A stretch of 22,230 bases of DNA from Zancudomyces culisetae (GCA_001969505.1 LSSK01000267.1:2880-25109), one strand, 5' to 3'; shown: positions 6,930-18,301, counted from the first letter of the stretch. Numbers and translations are program-made. The notes: a model not told the origin generated them from the letters alone.

Positions 6930-9926
6930 TTGCTTTTGTTTTTTTACTTTTTTATGTTCTTTTCGAAAGAATTTATGTGTTTTTTATAACGTGTTGGTAA
7001 AAATACAGTTATTTTGCTAGTTAATGTAGTTTAGTTATAATTTATGAAGTATATAATTCTGGATCTTTTACTATATACTAATTTTGAATTAAGCCGAAGT
7101 GTTGAATTCGATTCGCTATGATATAGATTCAAATGAAAATATAAAAAGTCTATGAAAAGGAAAAAGAAAAAAAAAGAAAAAAAGAAAATGTTGGTATGTC
7201 TATTCACGCTCTTTTGGAGCTTTATTTGCCCAATCTTAACCAAGGCTTTGCTTTATATTACTGTTTTGTTGTCCCCAAACGAGTATCCCAGGTTTATTTT
7301 AAAAAGAATCAGCGCAAAAAAAAAGTAATTTTACGGTTGATTTTCATTTTTTCCCAACATTTAGCCTCCCCCCTCTCACCTCTTCTTGCTTTATTGTTTA
7401 AACTTGTGCCTACACAACACGGGTATATTTTTATTGGCCAACGCCCATCTCCAGTGGTTTCTAGGATCTAAATAGCCGCAAATTTTGACCAAAAAAGTAT
7501 AGAACATGACGAAATCTTGGAGCATTAAGTTTTGGGTAAAAGTCACATGTGCTTTGCGGAAATACTTGTTGGTTCAATTTCATCAAAACTATCCGTGTTT
7601 TTTTACCCACCCATCATCTACCTATCTACCTATCTACCTATCTACCCATCTCTCCCATAACCAAAAAAGCTCTTGGGTAGATAAAAGTAAAATTGAAAGG
7701 TTTCTTCAGCAGGATATGTAATGTATGCAATACACCGAACAAAAAATATAACAATATGGCGATTCTCTCCATCAAATGTCTGCTCACCCTTCCTATTCAG
7801 CCTCTATTCTGTTTATTGGTATTTTTTTCCCCATATGATTAAGGGCATATTGTTAAAAAATTTCAATCACGCGGCTCGGGGGTGAAGAGTCTGGGCATTT
7901 GTTCAATGTATAAAGCCCGCTATTAAAACTATAAAAAAAAAGATTTTCTATTTCCCACTGATAACACATGATGACTCCATTTGTTTTTCCAACAGGTTAT
8001 CCATTTCTTGCCTACAGCAATTGTGGTAAATAGTGTCATGCTGCAGCACCACTTCTCATTTCTATTACCAGAGTATCAAAAACCAACAGAGTTTATGTTC
8101 ACATGTTTTTTTGTGCCTACTGTAACTAGTATTGTATATCCTGGTATGATACAAAAGAATAAAGATACTTTGGAGAGGAGTGGGGAGGGGGATAGCTTAT
8201 TTTGCTAGGATAAAAGTTACCTCCATCTAAACTATTGTTGTGGAAAAAATTCCTCCCCCTCCCCCCTCATCCCCTGTTTTTGTGTATTATATGTGAACCA
8301 GTAGCTCACATGCAGACTATTTAACAAAAGTTTATATTACAGTAGTGTTAGTTTTACATCAACGTACACCACAAAAAATAAACACCATGATTCGAATGGA
8401 ATATATTAGGGATTAGTAGACCTATTCTTCCACTCGACCCTACTTACACTTTATGTGATTAAAATAGCTAAAATTGGGTTTAGTACAAGATAAATTGTCT
8501 TAAAGTGAAAATAATTAGACTAGTTTTGGAGCACCGAAAAGAATAGGATACCACCAGAGTATTATATTTTCTTTTTTGGAAAACTGTGAATAGAGAGGCT
8601 AACAAAGTACGAGATCACGTTCTTTAACTTTTATTTTTAGCGTAGAATTTGAAAAAAGCTAATGAAATACACTGAATGTCATTCAAATGGTTTATATCCG
8701 AAAACAAGTATACTGTTGTGAACGGATTTGAGTTGTAATTTGATCACGTTTAGTTTTAGTCAATTCAGTCAATGTTGCGAATAACCGACTAGTATTACCA
8801 GAAAAAATAAAAAATAAAAAAAGGTTAGCTGGAGGAAAGGTGGAAGGGGAGGAGACAATGCAAAGTAGTAGCAATTATATAAAAAAACAAGCTCAATAAC
8901 CTCAAAAGAAAAAAGTATATATACAAAAAGAAAACCAAAAACCTACTAGGTAGGTGGTGTAATTGAAGGCAGAAAAGTGTGATGAAAACGAGGGGGTGTA
9001 CGAGGGTAAGGAATGCAGTAATGTAATTGTGTGCCACAAAAGGTACAATTCTTTCTTTTTTCTTTTCCTCTTCAAGTTTTTGTCTTTTTAAGAATGCAGA
9101 AGAGGTTATCAAGCGGAACTTTGCAATATATGCATATAGATGCATTTTCGTGTTTTTTTTTGTTTTTTTGAATCAATCCTTGTATTGGATAATGTAATTT
9201 CTTTTTTTTTTGAGGCGTTTTTTTTTATGAACATTTACATACTTTGGTATTGTGTATTGTAAACCAGATTAAAACTTTGGAAATTGAAATATTATTTGCA
9301 ACTGGAATGGAAGTAAATAAATCAATAACTGTTAATTTTTTATAAACCAAGCGGATTTATTTGAATAAAGTGGATGAACTGGAAAAAGAAAAAAAAAGAA
9401 GGCTGATTTTTGTTGCTATTTTTCGTTTATTTTTTATTAGTATTTTTTATTGACCTTTAAAGCTGGAAAAAAAAAAATCGATTATGCGATTTTGATACTA
9501 AATTTGGTAAATCCGAAATAATAAAAGTGATGAAAACTATTGAAATGTAAAATGAAAGAAAAAAAAAACATTGATGTGAAAAGCAAAAGAAAAAAAAAGT
9601 ACTAGTGCAATACCACAAGTAAATCAAGAATTGCCACAGTTGGTTTGTAAGAGTTACGAGTATCAAATAGCTAGAATGTTCTACTATGATAGCAATACAA
9701 TTCAGTAACGTATTATATCCATCAATAATTTGCAGGTAGACAGTTCTAATAATTCGATAATAGGAGCCTAAAATCATAAATACAAATTATTTATTTTCGT
9801 GTGAGCACAATAGCAATATATCAAGACATAAAACTCAAGGGGGAAAAAAGGAAAGGGAGAGAGATAGTATACAAACGATCAAAAACCCAAATTTGCTTTA
9901 CAAAAGAGTATAAGTATATATATAAA
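6930..9926. other. 3.0 kb divergent intergenic region
   Basis: This region lies between the starts of two divergent genes, so both promoters must lie here. It is AT-rich with many homopolymer A and T runs, C/T-rich patches near 7365 and 8258, and a CTACCTAT repeat at 7618. Open frames of 60-106 codons occur on both strands (for example 7196-7471, 7506-7721, 7981-8208, 8825-9145, 9457-9777), but they read as Phe/Leu/Lys/Ser-rich low-complexity sequence without domains. I found no tRNA, transposon or convincing spliced exon. A TATA-rich stretch (about 9909-9925) sits just before the ATG at 9927. Confidence 0.5.
7618..7649. repeat. CTACCTAT tandem repeat
   Basis: Three perfect copies of the 8-mer CTACCTAT (7618-7641) are followed by one variant copy, CTACCCAT. 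It lies in the divergent spacer and is a simple microsatellite. Confidence 0.9.
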
Positions 9927-12900
9927 ATGAACCTGCATAAAGATAAACAGGAGGACTGGTTAAACGAAGAAAGTAATACTAAAAACGGCAGTACAAATCT
10001 GCAATGCGAAGTAAAAACACCCACTGCAAATATCAGTAGTCCGTATGGGTCTAGGGAAGGTTCGAGGATACCGGCTCCTAGCCCGTCTATGATATACAGG
10101 AGTCCCAGCATAAACCGGAACGAGGTAGCAGAATCGAGATTATCAAAATCACCTAGTGGACTCATAAAAAATCCAAATTTTAGGCGGAGTATTAGTAAAA
10201 AAAGAATAATTGAGGATATCACACCGACAAAAGTAAAGGCTGGTACCAAATATGTCGAAGATGTAGGTGGTTTCAGCAGCAACATAATGGATAATAAAAT
10301 GGGTATTTCACTTGAAAAAAACAGCATTAACATAAATAAGTCACAGGTGGATAAAGAAAGGGGTACAGATACACATGTTGCAGAGTATGGTGGTTTTACA
10401 TCCTATGAGTTGATGAACAACGAACTCGATTGCACGAAAACAGTGGGAGGTGATAAGAAAATCGATGTTGAAACAGATATGACGACACCAGTATTGAGGG
10501 AAAAGCTACTAGTTAGCAACACTACTCAAGAGGAGCTACAAAAAGAAAATGGTAGGCTGGAGAGACTGCAAAACACAGAACTATTCTCAATAGAGAACCA
10601 ACACGGAGAAATTGCTTCTTCAAAGTTAAATAGCACGCAGTATAAAATAATGAACACAGGAAAGAGCTCTCAAATATCAATAACGCCAACACAAGTATCC
10701 AAGACGCAAGAAGAAGGAAAAATGATTTTTTCAAATATAAGTGTGGGTATCAATGGTAACGCTAAAAATAATGAAAAAATTGACAGCAATGATAGGAAAA
10801 AAGAAGATATAACGGTTTTTGAGACAGCAATAACAGTATGGGTAATTCCTACAGAAAAGGTAGGCAAAGTTGAGAATATAATAAAAGAGATCAACTATAG
10901 CATCACGGTATTTTCAGACACGCAAGCGGTGATAGATTTATTGAATACAAATCCTGGCGAGACGGTTACAAGCACACGAATATTAAGGAGGGAGAGTGAA
11001 AAGAACATATTTGACTTTGGCAGAAATTTAAGCGGAAGAAGAAGGTATAACGAAGAAACAGTATCATCGATGATTAGAATGGGATCTAACGCGCTTAGGT
11101 TTAAACAGGGAGTTGGAAGGTACCGCCTGATAATGATGAATTCGTTAATAACGGGATTAGGGGATGTTTTGGATGAATCAGGGATTTCAAAGGCTATAGT
11201 TGAACAAGATAAAAGAGAGAGATACAGTAGACTCTTATCGAGAAGCAATAGTAATAGCGGAAGCATAACGGATGGTATCCATCAGCAACAGGAACCAGGC
11301 TCACCAATACTGTCAAGGGGAAAGGGGCAAGAATGTGAAATAGAAAAGGAAAAAGAAAAGGAAAGGGGAACTCCAGAAATAATAATGGGTAAAAGTACGG
11401 AAGGGTTGCTTAAATTATCATTTAAACCACATTTGCGTGGAAGGTACAAAGTGCGGGTCCTTGTTAAAGAAACACAACATCCAACAAACAAAACCGAGCT
11501 TGGAGAGATGAAAAATTCGGGAACTTTCTGTATCAATGGGTTACCAGAGTGTAAGAGATGCAAGATGAGTATCAAAATGGTTCATAAAACTCACACAGAG
11601 CTCAGCCTTGATATGCTAGACGAGAGTAAAGTGGTGGAGTATTATTATACCAACAAGGTGTTTAGTGTCACAGATGGGAATAAAGAGCTATTAACAAGCA
11701 CTTTGGAACCGTTTGTCTTTACCAACAATGGCAAGGATACCAACACCAACAGTAATACCAACAATAGGAGCAGAATCGTCAAAGAATATATGGAGACACA
11801 CGGAGCTCGGCATAGTGGTCGTAGAAACAGTATTAGCGGGGGTGTTTGTACATCGCCGATCAAGGGAGGGCGTAGCACATCACCTGTTTCGCTGTATAGT
11901 TGTTCTACGAGAAGCTATGAGGATAGTCTATACGACAGCAGCGACAATGTGACAAGTCTTTTGGATGATCAAAGCAGTTTTCTGAAGGAACTGCTAGACA
12001 ATAAAGAACTATCAATAGACTTTGAACAGATATTGAGTCCAGACCTACTTCCTGAATACTATTCGTCGCTTTCATCATCAACAGATCTACCCACCGAAGT
12101 ATTTTACTACAATTTTAGTTGTTCGAGTCTTGTAAATGATTTTTCTGTTCAATTTTATCCAATTTACTATGAGTATTTGCTTGCAAAGACTGCGGATAAA
12201 CGAGAAACTTCGATTATAGAAACTGGAAATGAAATTTCAAGCCAGCCTAATTCGAAGCATGATAGTGTTGTGGCAGTTGGAAATAACAAGGCGTCGATGG
12301 AAGAGGAAAGGCTAGATGATGCTGGAGAATACCAATATTTTGACGATACCTTGGTTCGGGATGTTCAGGTTACTGGCTTAGATGATGAGTTTGAAAGTGG
12401 TATCGAGATCAACCATTTCTCGCGGAGTATTGAAAATGATAGTGCATGTGATGGTAATGTTAATGGTAATGGTAGTGTTAATTTTAATAGTAATGCAGAT
12501 GAGGATGGCGACGACGATGAGGATGAAGACGAAGATGACAATGAGGATAATGTTCCTATGAATATAAACAAGAAAACAGACGATTCTGAACACTCACCCG
12601 ATAATAAAAATATCGAAACCACCTTGCAAGCCAGTTACTCTGATCAAGTAGTTGGTAGTGAGCTTGAGCTTGATCTCAGTCATGAAGCTTCAACCAAAAA
12701 TAACAACAGCATTGATTTAGATAGCATTAGCAATATACATGACTTGGCCACAAAAGAAGTCACAGTAGATAATGCACTTTTTCCCGATGCCTGTAACAGC
12801 GTAGATGTGGATAATAGTACGGATAGTTGCCAAAAAAGGGAGAAAACTATAGAAGAAGTAATTATAAAAGGCGACCATGATTCTGCTTTGAGTGAAAATA

Positions 12901-13799
12901 CCGATAAACCAACCAGTAAACGTAAAACACCACAACCCACTTTTTCAACGGTTTTTTTGGTGGTAGCTGTTATTATGATTGTGGTTTCTGCTAGTTATTA
13001 TACTTACACGTACGGCTTTGATTGGCACAGTGCAGATTTTCGACAAAAGGTAGAGCAATCGCTGGTAGTTCTGCATACAAGAAGCAATGTGCTTTTAGCT
13101 GACGCAAAAAATTGGTATACTGGCTGTTATCTTGTAACATTAGCATCAGTAAAAATCTATGCAACAAAGTGTTCAAGATATGTTGCATCGCTTACAAGTA
13201 ATTTAAAGATGCATGATAAACGTGACAACGATATCGTGGGTAAACAGGGCGGTATAAAAGTAAAGGGAGGGCTAGGTGATGCAGTGGTTGAGTATTGCAA
13301 TGTACAGCACAGCCTTTATAATCCTATAGAGTTTGGTTTTATGAATATCGGCCACCATTTCAATGATGGTATGAAGGTATGCTACAAAAACGACGAAATG
13401 CTGCATCAAGAGCAGCAAGTATCAAGAAGAGTTGAAGGAGGCAGAGAAAATGTTGAAAAGAAGCATGACGTTGGTAACAAACCGCATTCAGGAATAGCAA
13501 AACATAAAGTCAAAGCCAGTATCAAGGATAATCATTCGTCAGAATGTACCGAAAAGACTCTACATGCCGTCGTTTCCACAATGGCTGTTGTCATTCCCAC
13601 ATTTGCTTCTCCTGATATTAGCACTAGTACCAGTACTGAGAGCAGCAATGACAGCCACAGAACTAGTGTTAGGAGCGAATCTGGTTCAGCAAATTCACAG
13701 ACAGCTGCAACTCAAGATATGATGAAATATGAGCCATTACCTGATATTGACGAGGAGTTTTTATTGAGTTTAAATATAGAGACTATAACTATATCTTGA
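9927..13799 (+). CDS. Large single-pass membrane protein of unknown family
   Basis: This 1290-residue protein is not one I recognise. The frame is open upstream to 9801 without an ATG, so I take the ATG at 9927 (context aaaATG). Residues 1-290 are mostly disordered and Ser/Asn-rich, with SRIP at 46-49 in a basic Ser/Pro setting and a pair of GGF-containing repeats (106-124, 146-165). Residues 293-440 look folded (TAITVWVIP, then an Arg-rich helix region). Residues 490-600 form a second folded candidate with alternating strands (KLSFKPHLRGRYKVRVLV) and cysteines at 535, 542 and 545. An acidic run lies at 858-874. One membrane segment is at about 1007-1027 (VFLVVAVIMIVVSASYYTY), preceded by KRK, with about 260 residues after it. 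There is no signal peptide, so the N-terminus should be cytoplasmic or nucleoplasmic. Nuclear envelope, ER or cell cortex are all possible sites. It converges with the Sel1 gene. Confidence 0.8.
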   Translation: MNLHKDKQEDWLNEESNTKNGSTNLQCEVKTPTANISSPYGSREGSRIPAPSPSMIYRSPSINRNEVAESRLSKSPSGLIKNPNFRRSISKKRIIEDITPTKVKAGTKYVEDVGGFSSNIMDNKMGISLEKNSININKSQVDKERGTDTHVAEYGGFTSYELMNNELDCTKTVGGDKKIDVETDMTTPVLREKLLVSNTTQEELQKENGRLERLQNTELFSIENQHGEIASSKLNSTQYKIMNTGKSSQISITPTQVSKTQEEGKMIFSNISVGINGNAKNNEKIDSNDRKKEDITVFETAITVWVIPTEKVGKVENIIKEINYSITVFSDTQAVIDLLNTNPGETVTSTRILRRESEKNIFDFGRNLSGRRRYNEETVSSMIRMGSNALRFKQGVGRYRLIMMNSLITGLGDVLDESGISKAIVEQDKRERYSRLLSRSNSNSGSITDGIHQQQEPGSPILSRGKGQECEIEKEKEKERGTPEIIMGKSTEGLLKLSFKPHLRGRYKVRVLVKETQHPTNKTELGEMKNSGTFCINGLPECKRCKMSIKMVHKTHTELSLDMLDESKVVEYYYTNKVFSVTDGNKELLTSTLEPFVFTNNGKDTNTNSNTNNRSRIVKEYMETHGARHSGRRNSISGGVCTSPIKGGRSTSPVSLYSCSTRSYEDSLYDSSDNVTSLLDDQSSFLKELLDNKELSIDFEQILSPDLLPEYYSSLSSSTDLPTEVFYYNFSCSSLVNDFSVQFYPIYYEYLLAKTADKRETSIIETGNEISSQPNSKHDSVVAVGNNKASMEEERLDDAGEYQYFDDTLVRDVQVTGLDDEFESGIEINHFSRSIENDSACDGNVNGNGSVNFNSNADEDGDDDEDEDEDDNEDNVPMNINKKTDDSEHSPDNKNIETTLQASYSDQVVGSELELDLSHEASTKNNNSIDLDSISNIHDLATKEVTVDNALFPDACNSVDVDNSTDSCQKREKTIEEVIIKGDHDSALSENTDKPTSKRKTPQPTFSTVFLVVAVIMIVVSASYYTYTYGFDWHSADFRQKVEQSLVVLHTRSNVLLADAKNWYTGCYLVTLASVKIYATKCSRYVASLTSNLKMHDKRDNDIVGKQGGIKVKGGLGDAVVEYCNVQHSLYNPIEFGFMNIGHHFNDGMKVCYKNDEMLHQEQQVSRRVEGGRENVEKKHDVGNKPHSGIAKHKVKASIKDNHSSECTEKTLHAVVSTMAVVIPTFASPDISTSTSTESSNDSHRTSVRSESGSANSQTAATQDMMKYEPLPDIDEEFLLSLNIETITIS

Positions 13800-14008
13800 T
13801 CAGAATAAAGTACAAAGATAATGGAAAATAAAAATAAAAATAAAAAGAAAGAGTAAAAAAAATCTAGTACTACCAGCTAGGTACACAAAATTGCCTCGCT
13901 TATTGTTATACAGGTTTTTTTTTTCCCCTACTTAAAATGTGATGGGAAAAAAAAAGTAAAAAAGAATAGAAAGATGAGAAAGATGAAAAGGAGAGGGGAG
14001 AAAGACTT
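13800..14008. terminator. Shared 3' region between convergent genes
   Basis: A 209 bp spacer separates the stops of the 1290-residue gene and the Sel1 gene. It has AATAAA just after the plus-strand stop (about 13804), an A-rich series of AAAAT units, and a T-rich run near 13915, consistent with 3' processing signals for both transcripts. Confidence 0.4.
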
Positions 14009-15718
14009 TTAATCAAATTTCTTTTTAAAAATCCAGGAATTTCCATAGAAATCACATCCCAACTTATGAGCAGCACGGTAATACTGAGCAGACCGTTTCA
14101 AGTCCTTTTTAATCCATTTTCCATTCCCACTTTCATAGCAAGAACCCAAAAACAAAATGGCATCAATAAAACCAAACTCTGCAGCAATTTCTAAATACTG
14201 AATTGCTGTTGGTGGTGATTTGATAACACCCCAGCCATGATAATAGCTTTGGCCCAACTCAAACAGTGATAGTGGGAAAAAAATCATTTCGTCACTTTCT
14301 TCGATACCAAGAACAATGCTTTCCGGGGTTTTTTGGTCCTTGGGTTGTAGCGCTTGTCGCCTTTTTAATATATCTTTGTAGACGTAGAATCCACAACCTA
14401 CTGCCTTTTTTATAAATTTAAATGCCATTTTCAAATCTATATCTGTGCCCCAACCATGTCTAAGACATAATCCATACAACAACATTCCTTTTGAATTTAG
14501 GCATTCTGCAGATATTCGGGAAGTTTCGAATGCTTCATTGTATTCTCCATTATAAAATTTGTCAACAGCTTCATGGAATGTTTCTTCTCCTTTCAAATGC
14601 ATCATCCGTCGACTAATTTTCCTGTTTTGTGTCAGTCTTTTTCCAAGATTTTCATCTGACAAGTAAAAAAATGAATCTTTGCTTTCATGTAAATCAATGA
14701 CAACATTTCCGACTCGTAAACCTCCATCACTATCGCCAATACCAAACTTGCCTTTTTTACCCATTTTGTGTCTTTTATTTCGTTCTTTTGACTTGTCCCT
14801 CGTCTGGATTGTTATTCGTTCTTGGATATCACAATCGTCACCTCCATCCAAAGTAGCTCTTCGTATCGAAATTCTATTTGGTGAAGTAATTATTCTAGAA
14901 AGACTTGGTGGAAGCTCTGGTATTGCTCTACTAATCTGGTGCTCTATACTCCCTATGTCACTACCCCTGCTGACATTGTTTTGAATTGAAGTTGGTAAAA
15001 TAACACCCTTGGTTAGGACTTCGGGTGCCAATCCAAACTTCGGATATATATTATAAAACTTTATTAGCGATTTGCGCTTTTCTTTTGTATATTCTTCCTC
15101 TTCACTACCGCTATTGATATTTTCTTTTCTTTTGTGGAGTGCATTGTATGCCTTTTCTACTTTTTCAGCATGTTTAAGCGGCCCCTCCAAATAACTACTG
15201 ATATTTATAGTGCTGGCTTTATTCATGCTGTAGAGCGAATTATATTTTGCTCCATCCCCATTGTCTTGTTCATCATAGACATCATGGTATCCACCATACG
15301 AATCTACCGAATGGTAACTCACTGCATACTCTTGCCTTTTTTTAAGCTCTTCATCAGCATGCTTCGATATATCTGTACCATCTTCTTCCGTGGAGTAAGG
15401 ATGTATGGTATTTCCACCAAGCGATACATCTTCATCCTTTACCTTTGTTATAGAGGACTTGCTTGTTTTCTTGCCTACCAATGTTTTGAGTATTGCACTT
15501 CCTTTTCTAACCAACGAATATAATTCATTGGTGCGTCTAGACTTTATTGGTTTGCTACTCCTCTTTTCATCAGTACTTTTCCTTGCTAACGATTGCTGCA
15601 GTGTTTGTTGGTGTTCTTGGCTAGACTCGCTGAGTTTCTTTTCAAAGTCTACGCCAATGCCATTATTCGCCAGCTTTTTAACACCGTAAACTTTAAACTC
15701 TATCTTCTCTGAACCCAT
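14009..15718 (-). CDS. Sel1-repeat protein, Dsf2/nif1-like
   Basis: The protein has 569 residues. The first 370 are largely disordered and Ser/Lys-rich, with a short conserved-looking stretch around 266-290 (PELPPSLSRIITSPNRISIRR). The C-terminal 195 residues carry Sel1-type repeats: about 407-441 (LLYGLCLRHGWGTDIDLKMA), 484-515 (LFELGQSYYHGWGVIKSPP) and 519-553 (AILFLGSCYESGNGKWIKKD), each with the A/G pattern and the GxGxxxD/P turn. The end, GNSWIFKKKFD, resembles my recollection of the C-termini of fungal Dsf2 and fission yeast nif1, which place the same repeats after a long disordered region. nif1 was described as a mitosis inhibitor interacting with the Wee1-inhibitory kinase Nim1; Dsf2 is a budding-yeast relative. 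Sel1 repeats are protein-binding surfaces, so an adaptor role is likely. ATG at 15718 is the only good start. Confidence 0.75.
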   Translation of the reverse strand: MGSEKIEFKVYGVKKLANNGIGVDFEKKLSESSQEHQQTLQQSLARKSTDEKRSSKPIKSRRTNELYSLVRKGSAILKTLVGKKTSKSSITKVKDEDVSLGGNTIHPYSTEEDGTDISKHADEELKKRQEYAVSYHSVDSYGGYHDVYDEQDNGDGAKYNSLYSMNKASTINISSYLEGPLKHAEKVEKAYNALHKRKENINSGSEEEEYTKEKRKSLIKFYNIYPKFGLAPEVLTKGVILPTSIQNNVSRGSDIGSIEHQISRAIPELPPSLSRIITSPNRISIRRATLDGGDDCDIQERITIQTRDKSKERNKRHKMGKKGKFGIGDSDGGLRVGNVVIDLHESKDSFFYLSDENLGKRLTQNRKISRRMMHLKGEETFHEAVDKFYNGEYNEAFETSRISAECLNSKGMLLYGLCLRHGWGTDIDLKMAFKFIKKAVGCGFYVYKDILKRRQALQPKDQKTPESIVLGIEESDEMIFFPLSLFELGQSYYHGWGVIKSPPTAIQYLEIAAEFGFIDAILFLGSCYESGNGKWIKKDLKRSAQYYRAAHKLGCDFYGNSWIFKKKFD

Positions 15719-18301
15719 GGCTTTTCTTTCTTTATCTCTTATTCCCTGACTGTATATATTTATATATATTTACGTGTGTGTGTATAAAAAGCTTTTATTT
15801 TATATAATTGTATTTAGATAATACAAGTTCAAGGGCCAAATACTATAAAAAAACGCTTTTTCGTGCTTTTATTGTATTTTTTTTCTTTTTGAACATTTGG
15901 AGAGCTTTTGTTTACTTTTAATACTAAATGGTGATGATATCACTTGTTTAACCTAATAAGTGTTGTCCATTTCATTTTAAACTTTTTTTATATAAAAGAG
16001 AAAAATAAGTTAACACATCTTTGGATAGTTTTCAAATCATCTTTTATTTTCATTACGTTTTTAGATTTAAATGCGAGATAAACTTGGTCACAAATTTGAT
16101 TAAACAACTCGATTTTTTTTCTACTGCTGCTTTTGTCCTGTGTTATTTTTTTTTTTGCGTTTTTTTCTTCTTTTTTTTTAGCGCAACCTGCTGATTTGAT
16201 TTAATCATTGAATTTAAATACGAAATGTTAACCCATTTCCTGTGATTTAACTGGGGTTATTCGGTCCCTATTTTCCACAAATTACTTTTATTTTTCCTGC
16301 AAAAATTAAAAAAAAAAATTTTATTTTTCAGTTTCCAATTTATCCAATTTTTCATGAAAAGTTTTATTTCTTTTGTTAGTTCCAAGTCTTTTTTTGTAGA
16401 CATTTAATAATTTCTTTTTAAAGCAAAATGGTGTAAATGGACTCGGTAACCAAAACAAAAAAAAAACATTAAAAAAAAACATAAAACAAAAGCTGGAAAT
16501 TTTTTAATAGACCACAAGTTATTCCTTTAAACTAAAAAAAAACATTTGTAATAAATGGATGAAAAAATCCTAATAAAAATAATAGTAGCAGTAAAAATAG
16601 TTTGCGAATTTAATAATTAAAACAATTTTCGGTGGAAAGTTCAAGGTCTCGTATGTTTTCCATACTCCTCCCTCCTGACTCCCCTCCTCACCCCCCCGTC
16701 TCCAGCGGATTGTGGAAGTATCGGTGATTTCCAATGAAATTAAGCAAAGTATGGAAATAAACATATGCACATACATACACGCATACACATGACTGGGATT
16801 CTTGAAATCTCATGAACTCCGAGCCAGTTCATTTTGGACACAATTTAAAACCTTTGGGAAGGCCACGTTGGATTTCAAAGGTTTTATTTTCTATACACCA
16901 CAATCACACGAACCACATTTTGTATATTCTTTGGTATATTAAAAACAAATTGATTTACCATGTTTACGCTTTAATTATTTATGATAAACTTTGTGGCTAT
17001 AATATCCGCTTTGTTCATTTATACTTTTCATCTGCAAAAGCTCTTCAGCTTTGATGATCACAAGCCAGGAGTAAAGTTACACATTATACAAACATGTTTT
17101 AAAATGTTTGCAAGAGTAAAAATAAAAATACGGATGCTTGAATAACAAGTAAAGGATTCGGAGTCATGTTAAAATTGGCGTACTTTTTTATTTTATTTTA
17201 TTTTATTATTTTTGGGTCCAGAAATGGAAATATTGAGACTATAACATTAACTGGTTCCAAAGATGAGGGTGTTAATAAATGAGAATGAAAAAATTAAAAT
17301 AATGAAAAGTTTAAAAAAAATAGTGGTATTGAAATATCAATTCTCGAAATTGATGTAAACTATAAATAAATAAAATCAAAAGCACGGCAATAAAATAATC
17401 ACATGTATATTTTAATCATGCAAATACTACCAATATTACTCCCTCCCCTTTTTTTTTTGCTACCAAAATGGATTCTCAAAAAACACAAAAAACCAAACAA
17501 TAAAAAAGAAAAAAAAAGCTCTAAAATATAACTATGTACACCTACAACCATGTACTGTCTTTTTTATCTAATTTTGTAACCAAATCAAAATGTATTTTAA
17601 TCAAGTGTGTTAGTTTGTTATTATTGTTTTTGTTCTTATCAATTGTGACATGACTGTGTCTACCTGCATTTGCGTTTTATAAACTGTGAGAGAATTTGGG
17701 AGGAGGGGGGTGAGTATCTACAGAAAAATATGCTGAGATAATTAAACTTGGGTTATACTTTATCTTTGAGTGATTTTTGCCCTTATAAAATGAGAAAAAG
17801 CAAATTATTGCGGGAAAGACATTCTAAAAACAAAAACAAAATATTTGTTTATCTAATTTGCCCATCCATTTCAAATACATGTATTTCTATAACTTGATAA
17901 CGCTCAGTTTTGTTGTAAACAGTTTCAAGTACCTTTTATTTGTAATAAGGGTGGAAAATCAAAATCAAAATCAAAAACAAGCCAAATGGTCGTTGCTTTC
18001 CTTTTGAGAAGAGCCGAATAACGGAAGTTATTTTAATTTTTAAATGTAAACTCTCTCGAAAATTATACCTGGAATCTGCTAAGGGAAATAATGTATATCC
18101 CTATACTTTTCCTCCATGAGTTTGCCTGAATAAACCTGTTTTCATTAGGTTATCTTTATTTATAACTACAATTTTGTATGACAATTTATTTATCAATATT
18201 TAAATTCGGATTTATATTTCATATAAAACTGAATATTTTCCATGCTAGAACGCACCACCCACCTCCACTATATAGGCAAACTAGGATATTATATCGTATA
18301 C

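Noticed and set aside
7196-9777. Several 60-106 codon frames in the divergent spacer
   Set aside because: They are Phe/Leu/Tyr/Lys-rich products of homopolymer and microsatellite DNA, with no motif or plausible gene context.
9801-9926. 42-codon N-terminal extension of the 1290-residue protein starting at GTG
   Set aside because: Nuclear fungal genes start with ATG; the first in-frame ATG is at 9927, and the extension reads like AT-rich 5' UTR.
12365-12622. Ser-rich minus-strand frames
   Set aside because: Antisense shadows of the acidic Asp/Glu and Asn tract of the 1290-residue protein.
16476-16486. Match to the budding-yeast ARS consensus (TTTTATGTTTT on the minus strand)
   Set aside because: An 11-mer match is expected by chance in AT-rich DNA, and the consensus may not apply in this lineage.
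16812-17054. 80-codon plus-strand ORF starting in an ATGAACT/AGTTCAT inverted repeat
   Set aside because: Only the first 23 codons look coding-like. The rest is Tyr/Ile/Leu-rich AT sequence, and no splice donor gave a better model.
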